The notes: generated from the letters alone by a model not told the origin. A DNA stretch of 64,000 nt from Bacteroidota bacterium (GCA_019695345.1 JAIBAE010000001.1:62001-126000), one strand, 5' to 3'. Positions 54,136 to 63,287 are shown, counted from the stretch's first letter. Program-made: numbers and translations.

Positions 54136-54198
54136 TTTTGCTATCGCAGGACGGCACCGCGCCGTCCTGCAAAGTATAGCGTTATCCTGCCGGAGAGA
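54136..54198 (+). repeat. Family A structured repeat, copy a19
   Basis: TTTTGCTATCGCAGGACGGCACC to TCCTGCCGGAGAGATT, with outer stem CGGCA/TGCCG. Begins 4 bases after the guaB stop. Confidence 0.86.
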
Positions 54199-54213
54199 TT
54201 ATACCACAAGATT

Positions 54214-56157
54214 TCAATGTATTAACACAAGTTGTGTTGTTGCAACAGTAATATTGTTAACAATCATCCTTATAAAGTAAAGACCACTTTGTAAATTATC
54301 ACACTGTAGTGTTTCATAATGTAGTCCTTCTGATAGATTCTTCAATTCTAATTTTTTACATTCCTTACCTAGGTTATCTAAAATCTCAAATGTTACACAG
54401 TCTGAATTTATTGTATTAAAGTTGAGAACTGTATTTTGGCTTGACGGATTTGGTAAACATTGTACAAACAGTGAACTATTTATTGGACTATCTGAAAGAT
54501 TAACAGTGCTACCATAACTAAAGGCAAAAAATCCATCTGGTGCAGACATTGGATAGGCTCTTACTTTGCCATTATTTGATGTGGCTTCAATAAAGTACTC
54601 TATTGTTTCATTAGTTGCATTAATATTTCCATCAATATATGACTGAAATTCAAGATTATTTCTTTCCATAATCTTAATATTCCAATCTGTATTACCTGTT
54701 TTTCTCCAATATAGTTTAGTGTTTTGAATACCACTATTATTATATATTGAAGTTATTATAGGAAATTTTTCCATTGGTGGTAATACTCCACGTAATGGTG
54801 AATGCTTAAAATGTATAGGATTGTCTGCTGGTATTTGAATGATATATTCTCTTATTGTGCCACCATAAAAATGTGGAAAGTTTCCAACCTGATGAGCTGT
54901 TATTAATCTAGCATCAATAGGTACAACCTTGTAACCCGGTAATAAATTCTTATAAATACGAATAGCACTGTTTGTAATGTTGCTATCACCAGAGCCATTA
55001 GCAGAAAATATTGGAATGAATACTGTGGTATTTACTATTAAAGATTGGATAAATGATCTAGGGTCGTATTTATATTCATAACATTTTTTCTTAGTATACA
55101 AACCATTATCATCAGTTGGAATGGGCAAGGGGACAAGTCGAAATGGTTTGTTGTAAATACTAACTTCTTTTCTTAGTGCTTCTAGACTACTATCAATTAA
55201 ATCTAAATCAGGAAAGTCATTTTGGGATTTAAATACACTACGGTAATCTGAATAGACTATAGTTTCATCATCAACAAACTTTAAAAATCTATCAACATTG
55301 CTTGATGGCTGACCAATACATTTATTACTTAAAGTAAAGATTGGTTTACCAATTAGATTATACAATAAACTAATTGAATCCATAATTTGCTTATAAGTAA
55401 GCGGTTCCTTAAATAAAGGTTTATCGTCAAATGTTAGCTCACCACTATTTATGTCTTTATATATATGAATCGTACCAAAACTGTCAATATTTTTGTTAAT
55501 AAATTCATTACTACATATTAACTTACCCCATCCGTCAGTCATTATATCACTTGAATACTGTTCTATACTTGATTGTTTCTTTTGCATATTCAAATTATTA
55601 GCTAACCAAGTAGGAAATTTTGTATCTGATATTGAAAATGCATCTGTTTCTGTATCAATGATTCCGATTGAATCTTTCTCGCCAAAATAGTAAAAAATAG
55701 GTCCGAATTCTCTTAACCAGGAATTATTAATGTTCTCATTTATCATAAATGTATAGTTAATCAATTTAATGCCAATTGAATTAAAAAATTGCTTTATAAT
55801 AATTGTATCTTTTGCATTTAAGACGCAAATCCGAACAGGTACAATGTTTTGAATTTCGGAAACAATACTAGCTAAAAAATGACTTTCAGGATATTGTGTT
55901 GTTATAGGATGCTTCTCAGCTATATAAACTATTTTTGGACCATCATTCTCATCAATACCGAAAGCAAATTCATTTGTTATTGGCTGTATTTCTTTACCAA
56001 GAGAATCCTTGATTATATAAGGCCATTGAACTACGACAGCCTTTGTTTCCTCAAATTCAGCGGGTAATCTCAACATTTGTAGAGAATCCGTGCTATTTGA
56101 TTTCATGCTGCATTGTATTACGCAGAATAGTACTATTATTAAATATATTACTCTCAT
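54214..56157 (-). CDS. Secreted agmatine deiminase-like protein lacking catalytic residues, T9SS-sorted
   Basis: A 647-residue protein: signal peptide (MRVIYLIIVLFCVIQCS, possible lipid-attachment cysteine), then a peptidyl-arginine/agmatine deiminase domain (RLPAEFEETKAVVVQWPY; SWLREFGPIFYYF; FLKFVDDETIVYSD). The usual active-site residues are altered: the expected His before VD is SSN (285-287), and the expected GGxIHC motif reads GGTIRE at 432-437, so the catalytic cysteine is missing. A Fn3-like domain and a T9SS sorting domain (CLPNPSSQNTVLNFN, LQSGLYFIRMIVN) follow. Probably a surface ligand-binding protein rather than an enzyme. Downstream of the metalloprotease gene by 9 bases. Confidence 0.82.
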   Translation of the reverse strand: MRVIYLIIVLFCVIQCSMKSNSTDSLQMLRLPAEFEETKAVVVQWPYIIKDSLGKEIQPITNEFAFGIDENDGPKIVYIAEKHPITTQYPESHFLASIVSEIQNIVPVRICVLNAKDTIIIKQFFNSIGIKLINYTFMINENINNSWLREFGPIFYYFGEKDSIGIIDTETDAFSISDTKFPTWLANNLNMQKKQSSIEQYSSDIMTDGWGKLICSNEFINKNIDSFGTIHIYKDINSGELTFDDKPLFKEPLTYKQIMDSISLLYNLIGKPIFTLSNKCIGQPSSNVDRFLKFVDDETIVYSDYRSVFKSQNDFPDLDLIDSSLEALRKEVSIYNKPFRLVPLPIPTDDNGLYTKKKCYEYKYDPRSFIQSLIVNTTVFIPIFSANGSGDSNITNSAIRIYKNLLPGYKVVPIDARLITAHQVGNFPHFYGGTIREYIIQIPADNPIHFKHSPLRGVLPPMEKFPIITSIYNNSGIQNTKLYWRKTGNTDWNIKIMERNNLEFQSYIDGNINATNETIEYFIEATSNNGKVRAYPMSAPDGFFAFSYGSTVNLSDSPINSSLFVQCLPNPSSQNTVLNFNTINSDCVTFEILDNLGKECKKLELKNLSEGLHYETLQCDNLQSGLYFIRMIVNNITVATTQLVLIH

Positions 56158-56166
56158 AAAATGTGA

Positions 56167-58065
56167 TTATTTAACTATTCTTATTGATTTTGAAATAGTT
56201 TTTCCATTTACTTGTATGGAAAAAATATAAAGTCCAGAATTCATTTTAGTTATATCAATAGATGTAATTTGTTGACTATTATTTATTTGAAGATTTTCTG
56301 ATTTATAAACTAACTTTCCAATACTGTCATGAAGGTAGCAAGTTATAAGTGTTGATTGGTTAATGTTATACTTAAATAATAATTTATCTTGTGCAGGGTT
56401 TTGTACTATAGTTAAATCTTCAGAATTTGATGATGATAATTCTGTCCCGATAGCTGTAGATTTTGAATCAGCTTCTTGATTTTCAGAGTCATCATGTTTT
56501 CTTGAACTGCATACTGTGGGAGAATAAGATGTGTAAAAATATTTTGTAAAAACAGTATTGCCAATAGTAATGATACATTTTGCAGTGACAATTCCTTTTA
56601 GTCCTATTGACCAAGCTTTAGTTGCACTTGTACCGGTACCTCCTGATACCCAGTTTGCGGATGACCTTGAATGTTTGAAATACCATTGGTATGTAGCGTT
56701 ACTACTTCCTGTCCCACATACTTGTACTGTCCAAGTACCAGTGCATCCATTTAGTAATAATTGAGGTCCATCAATAGAAGTCACGACATCTCCTCGAAAA
56801 TTAGCGACAGCTTCTGCCCTCTCCATCATTACTCTTCTGTTATCTTCGTATAATGCTGAACCTATTGGAATACTATTTTTAGCAATTAGCGGAGTTGACC
56901 AATACTTTATTCTGTTAGCAGTTCCATATGTAGAGACAACAGTTTTGAATGGATCTGTTGTAAAAGCAGTACGTCTAACATATCCATGCCCGTAGCTGTA
57001 AGGTGAAGTTGTTGGATCTTTCAATGTATCATGTCTACAACCAAATAAATGTGATATCTCATGAACAGAGGTATATCTACTTGGAGAGCTAGTAACTTGT
57101 ACCAATAAGACTGCATTCTCACTTGATACATTATAGTCATCAGCATATCCAGCAACATCTGACCATTTAAGTAAAGTTTGATCGTTAACATGGCACATCA
57201 GAACTACAACGTCAGCCTGAGTTTCATTTCTTAAAGACTTTACACTATTACTACTTTTAAGAGCATCTAAAGTTAAACGTGGTGAATCATATTCTTGTAT
57301 AGGGGAAGAAGCATATCCAGCTAAGTAATTTCCTCCTCTTGCAAAATCGAAGAATAAATCAGTTTGGTTTATTGTAGAATTCCGAGCAGTCTCATTCATA
57401 TCTGCTATCCAAGTCTCAGACATGGTAAAAACATTTGTGCCGCTACCCAATACTTTATAGGCACTATTTGTGTATAGAAATAATACTTTAATGTCCTTTG
57501 GGCAACTAGTTTGTAATGAATTTCTATTTTTATTAGAAATTGGATTTATCTTTTTAATAATTCCACTCGGATTTGAAGTATCGGTTGGTTCAATGTTACA
57601 TGAATCTTCTGGAATATTCTGATTTAGTATTCTATATGCTATTGCAATTGTATCAGATAATGAATAGAATTCTATTGTGTCTGTTGTGGAAATTATATAG
57701 CCATTAACATGCTTATTATTAATGCTTAAAACTAGTTCTGCCGTAGTATCAACTCTGCCAACCCAAGTAAATGCACTGTCGGAATAATTATATATTTTAT
57801 CTACCTGAAATAAGTAGCTCTTATTAGGCAAAGGAGATACATATAATTCTGTGCTATCTTGAATACTGATAGGATTTTGAACACCTACTATTGTTGGATT
57901 TGAAATAAAAATTCTTGTTATAGCTGAATCGTAAACTTCTTGTTCTTGTGTCGTAGGGTTATAGTTACTCAATGAGTAAAATAAAGAAAATGCATTATTG
58001 TTGTTTTGGGCTATAGCAAGATAGGAGAACAATTGAAATAGTATCAATATTATAAATTTTCTCAT
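56167..58065 (-). CDS. Secreted adamalysin-like zinc metalloprotease with T9SS sorting domain
   Basis: A 632-residue protein with signal peptide MRKFIILILFQLFSYLAIAQ. The protease domain carries VHEISHLFGCRHDTL (335-349), the full HExxHxxGxxHD zinc site of reprolysin/adamalysin-type metzincins. An Ig-like domain follows (LLLNGCTGTWTVQVCGTGSS). The protein ends in a T9SS sorting domain (VQNPAQDKLLFKYN, MNSGLYIFSIQVN). Extracellular protease. First gene of a minus-strand operon with the agmatine-deiminase-like gene. AT-rich. Confidence 0.87.
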   Translation of the reverse strand: MRKFIILILFQLFSYLAIAQNNNNAFSLFYSLSNYNPTTQEQEVYDSAITRIFISNPTIVGVQNPISIQDSTELYVSPLPNKSYLFQVDKIYNYSDSAFTWVGRVDTTAELVLSINNKHVNGYIISTTDTIEFYSLSDTIAIAYRILNQNIPEDSCNIEPTDTSNPSGIIKKINPISNKNRNSLQTSCPKDIKVLFLYTNSAYKVLGSGTNVFTMSETWIADMNETARNSTINQTDLFFDFARGGNYLAGYASSPIQEYDSPRLTLDALKSSNSVKSLRNETQADVVVLMCHVNDQTLLKWSDVAGYADDYNVSSENAVLLVQVTSSPSRYTSVHEISHLFGCRHDTLKDPTTSPYSYGHGYVRRTAFTTDPFKTVVSTYGTANRIKYWSTPLIAKNSIPIGSALYEDNRRVMMERAEAVANFRGDVVTSIDGPQLLLNGCTGTWTVQVCGTGSSNATYQWYFKHSRSSANWVSGGTGTSATKAWSIGLKGIVTAKCIITIGNTVFTKYFYTSYSPTVCSSRKHDDSENQEADSKSTAIGTELSSSNSEDLTIVQNPAQDKLLFKYNINQSTLITCYLHDSIGKLVYKSENLQINNSQQITSIDITKMNSGLYIFSIQVNGKTISKSIRIVK

Positions 58066-58342
58066 AAGAATACTCCTTAAAACTTAGTTAAGAATAAATG
58101 TTGCCAAAACTTACGAAAAATTAATTTCAAAGCAATATTATTATAATATTAAAATTGTTTGTTTATTTTAAGTTTCATATAGAGTTAAATGGAACCAATT
58201 TCCGCTTGTTTTTTTAGATGTTAACCTCTCAGTTGATTCCTTGTAACCACGTAAGGAATTTTGAGCAGATTGTATGTAATGTAAACATAGACTTTAATTC
58301 ACACGGTAAATAGCCGTAAAAATCACTTTTAACATTATCAGT

Positions 58343-58855
58343 ATGGAAATTAAAGATGTAATAATGATTATCGCAGTATTGGTGGGTCCGATTGCTGCTG
58401 TTCAAATACAGAAGTTTCTTGAAATAAAACGACAGATTAAAGAGAGAAAACTATTAATATTTAAAGCCTTAATGGGTACTCGTACTGCTAGAGTATCTGT
58501 AGAACATGTACAAGCACTTAACTTAATTGATATTGAGTTTGTTGAAACGAAAGACAAAAAAGTTCGAGAATGTTGGAAAATGTACAATGATCATTTAAAT
58601 AGCCCAAGTCCCGAATTACAAAGTTGGGTCGATAAAAGTAATGAACTATTAATTGAGTTATTGTTTGAAATGAGTAAATCCCTTGGATATAGTTTTGATA
58701 AAGTAGATATTAAAAATGGAGCTTATTCACCTGTATCACACGGTAATATGGATGAAGAAGTTACTAAGATTCGTAAAGGATTAGCAGATGTGTTTTCAGG
58801 TGTTAGCGCTATACCTATTGAAATAAAAAATCCGAATGATCAATTATTACAATGA
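58343..58855 (+). CDS. Small membrane-anchored protein, DUF6680-like
   Basis: A 170-residue protein with one N-terminal membrane helix (DVIMIIAVLVGPIAAVQIQ) and a helical, charged cytoplasmic part (KFLEIKRQIKERKLLIFKAL, MGTRTARVSVEHVQALNLID). The MGTRTARVSxEHVQALNLID stretch matches the DUF6680 family as I remember it, of unknown function. Start at 58343. The upstream gap 58066-58342 holds no feature I can see. AT-rich; neighbours are unrelated. Repeat a20 follows on the opposite strand. Confidence 0.65.
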   Translation: MEIKDVIMIIAVLVGPIAAVQIQKFLEIKRQIKERKLLIFKALMGTRTARVSVEHVQALNLIDIEFVETKDKKVRECWKMYNDHLNSPSPELQSWVDKSNELLIELLFEMSKSLGYSFDKVDIKNGAYSPVSHGNMDEEVTKIRKGLADVFSGVSAIPIEIKNPNDQLLQ

Positions 58856-58903
58856 TTTTATCTTTATATTTTAAAAACAAAATATACATAATTGTTATTC
58901 AAC

Positions 58904-58968
58904 TTTCCCTTCGGGAGACGCGGTTATTTCTTGCTTATGGTGCGGTGCCGTCCGGCGATAGCGTAAAA
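58904..58968 (-). repeat. Family A repeat, copy a20 (altered tail)
   Basis: The minus strand reads TTTTACGCTATCGCCGGACGGCACC, but the far end is CTCCCGAAGGGAAAG in place of TGCCGGAGAG. It lies between two plus-strand genes. Confidence 0.7.
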
Positions 58969-59056
58969 TTACGTGGAATTAAGGGGTGTATTCTGTAGCT
59001 TGTAAAAATCCCGTAACTTGCACCCCGATTTACTAACAGACGTACCTACAACATCT

Positions 59057-60733
59057 ATGAGCCGGTTTCAGAATTTGATAGAACAACACACAGCAACATT
59101 ACAACAAGCAGTTAATGCTATTCACACCCGCGATTTTTATGCGCATTGGCCGGAAGCGCCAAGTGGTAAAATTTATGGCGAAAATGCCAATGCCGATGGT
59201 CAGCAACGTTTTCAGGAACAGTTGAATAATCCGTTTACACGTTTACAGCAAACGGGTAGTTCAAACCACGGCGAAGAAACTTCTCCGTATGGTTTTCCGC
59301 TTGGTATAACGTATCCCGTTGCCGATGCAAATACGTTAGTTGCAAACGCAGTGGCGGCACAACAACAATGGCGTTCTTTTTCTGCTGCCGAACGCGCTGC
59401 AATTCTGATTGAATGTTTGGAAAAAGCAACACCTCACTTTTTTGAAATTGCCTATGCCACACAACACACAACCGGACAAGGTTTTGTTATGGCTTTTCAG
59501 GCTTCGGGACCTCACTCGTACGACCGCGCATTAGAAGCTATAGCAACGGGATATTATGCACTTACTTCGTTTGATACCGAGCGCACGTGGGTAAAACCAA
59601 TGGGTAAAATGGAAGTTACTGTTAACAAGAAATTTTATGCTGTCCCCAAAGGTGTTAATGTAACAGTTGGTTGCTCTACGTTCCCAATCTGGAACAGTGT
59701 TCCGGGAATGTTTGCAAGTTTGATAACTGGTAATGCAACAATTGCAAAGGTACACCCAAAGGTTGTGTATCCTCTTGCAATTTTGGTGGCATCAATGCAG
59801 CAAACACTGCGAGAGTTGGGAGTGAATCCACATATAGTACAGTTGGGCGTTCCTTCGCCCGAAGTTCCACTCACGGTAGAACTAATAAATCATGCTGATG
59901 TGAAGACAGTGGATTACACAGGTTCCTCGGCATTTGGTACACAGATAGAGCAATTGTGCGCGGCACAAGGTAAAGTATGCTTTACCGAGAAAGCCGGTGT
60001 TAACTGTATGATAGTAGAAAGCACAAATAATATAGATGCTGTGCTTGATAACATGGCGTTTAGCGTTGTATTGTATTCCGGACAAATGTGTACAGCACCG
60101 CAAAACTTCTTTATACCAAAAGCCGGTGTAAAAGAGGGCGAAGTGGTTGTTCCGTTCGATGAAGTAGTTGCTCGTTTTATTGGAAAGATTGATGCAATTG
60201 TAAACAACGAAAAGATGGGACCATCAACACTTGGTGCTATTCAGAATACCGGAACCATAGATAGAGTTGCCAAGGCAAATACACTTGGTTTAACGGTACT
60301 TCGTTCAAGCAGTACAATTGCACAACCGGGATTTGATGCGGCACAAACTTCTACTCCATTAGTATTGCAAGCAGATGCAAACCAGCAAGATATATATGAA
60401 CAAGAATGGTTTGGTCCGATTAGCTTTGTTGTTCCTGTAGATAGCTTTGAGCAAGCTGTAGAGATAGTTGCTAACACAGTAAAGAAACACGGTGCGTTAA
60501 CTACATCATGTTATACAACCGATTCAGCAAAACAACAACACGCAGAAGAAGCCTTAATTTATGCAGGTGCTCCGGTAGCGTTTAACTTTACCGGGCCAAT
60601 CTGGATAAATCAGTCATCGGCGTTTAGTGATTTTCATGGTGCGGGAGCAAACCCGGCAGGCAACGCAAGTTTCGCCGACTTAACGTTTGTTACTTCGCGC
60701 TATAACACGATAGGCGTGCGGAGTATTGGGTAA
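59057..60733 (+). CDS. paaN: Phenylacetic acid degradation aldehyde dehydrogenase PaaN-like
   Basis: A 558-residue aldehyde-dehydrogenase-superfamily protein matching PaaN: KPMGKMEVTVNKKFYAVPKG, VGCSTFPIWNSVPGMFASLI, VDYTGSSAFGTQIE and GQMCTAPQNFFIPKAG (catalytic-cysteine region). PaaN is linked to aerobic phenylacetate breakdown, but no other paa gene is in this window, so a different aldehyde substrate is possible. The start at 59057 is preferred over the TTG at 59018. No signal peptide. Confidence 0.88.
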   Translation: MSRFQNLIEQHTATLQQAVNAIHTRDFYAHWPEAPSGKIYGENANADGQQRFQEQLNNPFTRLQQTGSSNHGEETSPYGFPLGITYPVADANTLVANAVAAQQQWRSFSAAERAAILIECLEKATPHFFEIAYATQHTTGQGFVMAFQASGPHSYDRALEAIATGYYALTSFDTERTWVKPMGKMEVTVNKKFYAVPKGVNVTVGCSTFPIWNSVPGMFASLITGNATIAKVHPKVVYPLAILVASMQQTLRELGVNPHIVQLGVPSPEVPLTVELINHADVKTVDYTGSSAFGTQIEQLCAAQGKVCFTEKAGVNCMIVESTNNIDAVLDNMAFSVVLYSGQMCTAPQNFFIPKAGVKEGEVVVPFDEVVARFIGKIDAIVNNEKMGPSTLGAIQNTGTIDRVAKANTLGLTVLRSSSTIAQPGFDAAQTSTPLVLQADANQQDIYEQEWFGPISFVVPVDSFEQAVEIVANTVKKHGALTTSCYTTDSAKQQHAEEALIYAGAPVAFNFTGPIWINQSSAFSDFHGAGANPAGNASFADLTFVTSRYNTIGVRSIG

Positions 60734-60831
60734 GATTCTGATTGGCAAGAAAAGGTTAGTGCAACAGTTACGGATTGGTGCCATCACGCGCGGAAGCGCA
60801 AAGAAAAAAGTTAAACATTGAAAGTAAAAGT

Positions 60832-61668
60832 ATGCAGTGGTTTCAGAGAAAAAATAAAAACATAACCGAAACAACCCCGCGCGAAATGCCCGATGGCTTG
60901 TGGACGAAGTGCGATGAATGTGGAGAGATTATCTACAAAAAACAACTTGAAGAATTTGCCTTTACGTGCCCAAAATGTAATAACCATTTTCGTATTGGTA
61001 CAAAGCAATATGTTAAGGTGTTGTTCGATGAAGGCTCGTTTGTAGAAACAGATATGAATGTTCGCAGTGGCGACCCACTTGGCTTTGTAGATACCAAGCC
61101 TTATACCGACCGCTTACGCGATGCCTACAAACGTGGTGGCACAAGCGATGCCATGACGATAGGCCACGGAACAATAGAAGGACGTATGATAAGTTTTGGT
61201 TGCATGAATTTTAACTTTATTGGTGGCTCGATGGGGTCGGTGGTGGGAGAGAAGTTTTCTCGTGCAGCAAAGCACGCTATAGAGATGAAAGCACCGCTTA
61301 TTATTATCAGTGCATCGGGTGGTGCACGTATGCAGGAAGCGGCGTTCTCACTGATGCAAATGGCTAAAACAAGTGCCATTCTTACACAAGTTGCCGAAGC
61401 AGGGTTACCGTATATTTCGATACTTACCGACCCAACTACGGGTGGCGTAAGTGCAAGCTATGCAATGCTTGGAGATGTAATTATTGCCGAGCCAAAAGCA
61501 TTAATTGGTTTTGCAGGACCTCGTGTTATTGAGCAAACTATTCGTAAAAAATTACCCGAAGGTTTCCAGAGCGCCGAGTTCCAACAACAGCATGGATTTG
61601 CCGATATGATTGTTCATCGTCGCGATATGCGCAACCAACTTGCACAGGTATTAGCATTATTAGGATAA
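60832..61668 (+). CDS. accD: Acetyl-CoA carboxylase carboxyltransferase subunit beta
   Basis: A 278-residue AccD, which carries carboxybiotin to acetyl-CoA in the committed step of fatty-acid synthesis. The N-terminal zinc finger is CDECGEIIYKKQLEEFAFTC followed by PKCNNHFRIG. The carboxyltransferase core shows GRMISFGCMNFNFIGGSMG, ISASGGARMQEAAFSLMQMA and DPTTGGVSASYAMLGD. ATG at 60832 starts MQWFQRKNK; the frame is open to 60775. The alpha subunit is not adjacent. Confidence 0.96.
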   Translation: MQWFQRKNKNITETTPREMPDGLWTKCDECGEIIYKKQLEEFAFTCPKCNNHFRIGTKQYVKVLFDEGSFVETDMNVRSGDPLGFVDTKPYTDRLRDAYKRGGTSDAMTIGHGTIEGRMISFGCMNFNFIGGSMGSVVGEKFSRAAKHAIEMKAPLIIISASGGARMQEAAFSLMQMAKTSAILTQVAEAGLPYISILTDPTTGGVSASYAMLGDVIIAEPKALIGFAGPRVIEQTIRKKLPEGFQSAEFQQQHGFADMIVHRRDMRNQLAQVLALLG

Positions 61669-61719
61669 CATAATTTACAAGCTTTGTTATTAGTTTAAGT
61701 AGTATTAATAGTATTCAAC

Positions 61720-62352
61720 ATGTCAGACCCTCAATATTATACAGTTGTCCGAAAAGAAGTGTTTCAGTTTATACCGGAATGTGATACAATACTTGATGTT
61801 GGTTGCGCTACCGGCTTAAACTTGAAAGTGCTTAAAGAGATGGGAAGATGTAAGCAAACGTATGGTATAGAGTATGTTGAAGAGGTTGCAAAACAGGCCC
61901 AGCAAAACATAGATAATGTATTGTGTGCAGATGTATCGGCAGCAGATTTACCATATCCTGATAAGTTTTTTGATGTCATCTTATGTCTGGATGTCCTTGA
62001 ACATATGGAGAATCCTTGGCGGGCAGTAGAGAAACTTAAAAGAGTACTAAAAGATGATGGCGTACTCATTGCCAGTATTCCCAATATTGCCTACATACCT
62101 GTTATTATCAAACTTATATTCAGAAGATTTGATTACGAAGACAGTGGCGTGATGGATAGAACACATTTACGCTTCTTTACACTTCGTTCAATGAAGCAAA
62201 TGTTCCAGAATGCTGGTTTTATTGTAACCAAAGTTAAGGGAACATATATGCTTGGCTGGAAGCTGTTTTTACAGTTTTTGTTTACGTTTGGCCTCGGTAT
62301 TTTCTTAGGCGCATTACAATACATTCTTGTTGTTAAAAAACAACCTAAGTAA
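61720..62352 (+). CDS. Class I SAM-dependent methyltransferase
   Basis: A 210-residue methyltransferase with the SAM-binding motif TILDVGCATGLNLKVLKEMG, the motif FDVILCLDVLEHMENPWRAV and a C-terminal hydrophobic stretch (LFLQFLFTFGLGIFLGALQ). The hydrophobic end and nearby glycosyltransferase suggest a role in surface-glycan or lipid modification, but the substrate is unknown. Repeat a21 starts directly after the stop. Confidence 0.85.
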   Translation: MSDPQYYTVVRKEVFQFIPECDTILDVGCATGLNLKVLKEMGRCKQTYGIEYVEEVAKQAQQNIDNVLCADVSAADLPYPDKFFDVILCLDVLEHMENPWRAVEKLKRVLKDDGVLIASIPNIAYIPVIIKLIFRRFDYEDSGVMDRTHLRFFTLRSMKQMFQNAGFIVTKVKGTYMLGWKLFLQFLFTFGLGIFLGALQYILVVKKQPK

Positions 62353-62419
62353 TTTTTTGCTAACGCAAACCGCACTGCGCCTTGCTTTTCAGCAGGGCTT
62401 TTTTTTTGCGGGAGAGAAC
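62353..62419 (+). repeat. Family A structured repeat, copy a21
   Basis: TTTTTTGCTAACGCAAACCGCACTG, inner hairpin GCCTTGCT/AGCAGGGC with a G-U wobble, then TTTGCGGGAGAGAAC. It directly abuts the stop codon. Confidence 0.87.
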
Positions 62420-62468
62420 CTCAAGAAAAATACAACCTGAACCGTGAAGGTTGTGAGTACGATGTTTG

Positions 62469-62531
62469 TTCTTCTCTGCCGGCCAACGTTGTGTTTACGT
62501 AGCGATGTGGTGCAGTCGGGCGATAGCAGAA
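62469..62531 (-). repeat. Family A structured repeat, copy a22
   Basis: The minus strand reads TTTCTGCTATCGCCCGACTGCACC to GGCCGGCAGAGAAG. It begins 1 base after the glycosyltransferase stop and faces a21, 49 bases away. Confidence 0.75.
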
Positions 62532-62532
62532 A

Positions 62533-63186
62533 TTACAAGTTACCCATTGTGTTGCAAAGAGAATCGGGAGTATCGCGGTAGTAACGGTAAGTTGGCGAAT
62601 CAATTTTTGCAATGGGCACACCGGCATCCACAGCAATTTGGTAAAACGCGGCATCATCGGCAAAACGGATGTGCGGATACCCACCTAACGCTAACACCAT
62701 ATCTCTGCGAAGTACAAACGTACCGCCTACCACACATTCATCAAGATGAATCAACTTTGTGTTGTCGTCTTTATCGGGAACATACGGATTACCAATTACT
62801 TCAATTCCACCATGAATAAAATGTACATCGTTGTTTTGTACTAATGCAGTTTTCCGTATAAGTAAATGGTCGGGCAAGTACTCGTCATCGGAATCCAGAA
62901 ATGTTACAAACAACCCGCAAGCCGCAAGTACACCTGCATTGCGCGATGACCCCAACCCGCGGTTTTGTTGGTACATATACCGGATGTTCTCGTGCTTGAG
63001 AATATATGGTTGAAGAACTTCAAATGTGTTATCGGTACTGCCGTCGTCAATAATAATTAATTCCCAATCGGTTTCAGTTTGTGCAAGAAGTGAGGTAATT
63101 GCGCGGGGCAATAACTGCGCACGATTATACGTACACATCAATACCGAGAAAAATGGAATTCTATTGGCGTACGGACTTACAGACAT
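62533..63186 (-). CDS. Glycosyltransferase family 2
   Basis: A 217-residue GT-A fold enzyme: FFSVLMCTYNRAQLLPRAIT, WELIIIDDGSTDNTFEVLQP (nucleotide-sugar binding) and LFVTFLDSDDEYLPDH with the metal-binding DSD. It transfers a sugar from a nucleotide donor, probably to a surface glycan. Length is short but the catalytic core is complete. It could work with WecB and ManC products. The start is divergent from rsmG with a palindrome in between. Confidence 0.9.
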   Translation of the reverse strand: MSVSPYANRIPFFSVLMCTYNRAQLLPRAITSLLAQTETDWELIIIDDGSTDNTFEVLQPYILKHENIRYMYQQNRGLGSSRNAGVLAACGLFVTFLDSDDEYLPDHLLIRKTALVQNNDVHFIHGGIEVIGNPYVPDKDDNTKLIHLDECVVGGTFVLRRDMVLALGGYPHIRFADDAAFYQIAVDAGVPIAKIDSPTYRYYRDTPDSLCNTMGNL

Positions 63187-63238
63187 GGTGAATATTATGG
63201 GTTATTTGTGGTGATACTGTAAATTGCAATACAAAGCT

Positions 63239-63252
63239 ACGGTAATTACCGT
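63239..63252. promoter_or_regulatory. Perfect 14-bp palindrome between divergent starts, possible operator
   Basis: ACGGTAATTACCGT lies between the glycosyltransferase (start 63186, minus) and rsmG (start 63288, plus). TAGCTTTG on the minus strand nearby resembles a -7 box. Confidence 0.3.
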
Positions 63253-63287
63253 AATTGGCGGAACTCATGTGATACGATATAACTACA

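Noticed and set aside
58066-58342. Possible gene or RNA in the gap before the DUF6680-like gene
   Set aside because: AT-rich with no open frame, no hairpin and no family A or B copy; nothing can be supported.
1350-62531. Family A repeats as plain Rho-independent terminators
   Set aside because: No T run follows the hairpin; the 3' end is purine-rich (GGGAGAGAA), and dnaA has a separate terminator just before its copy.
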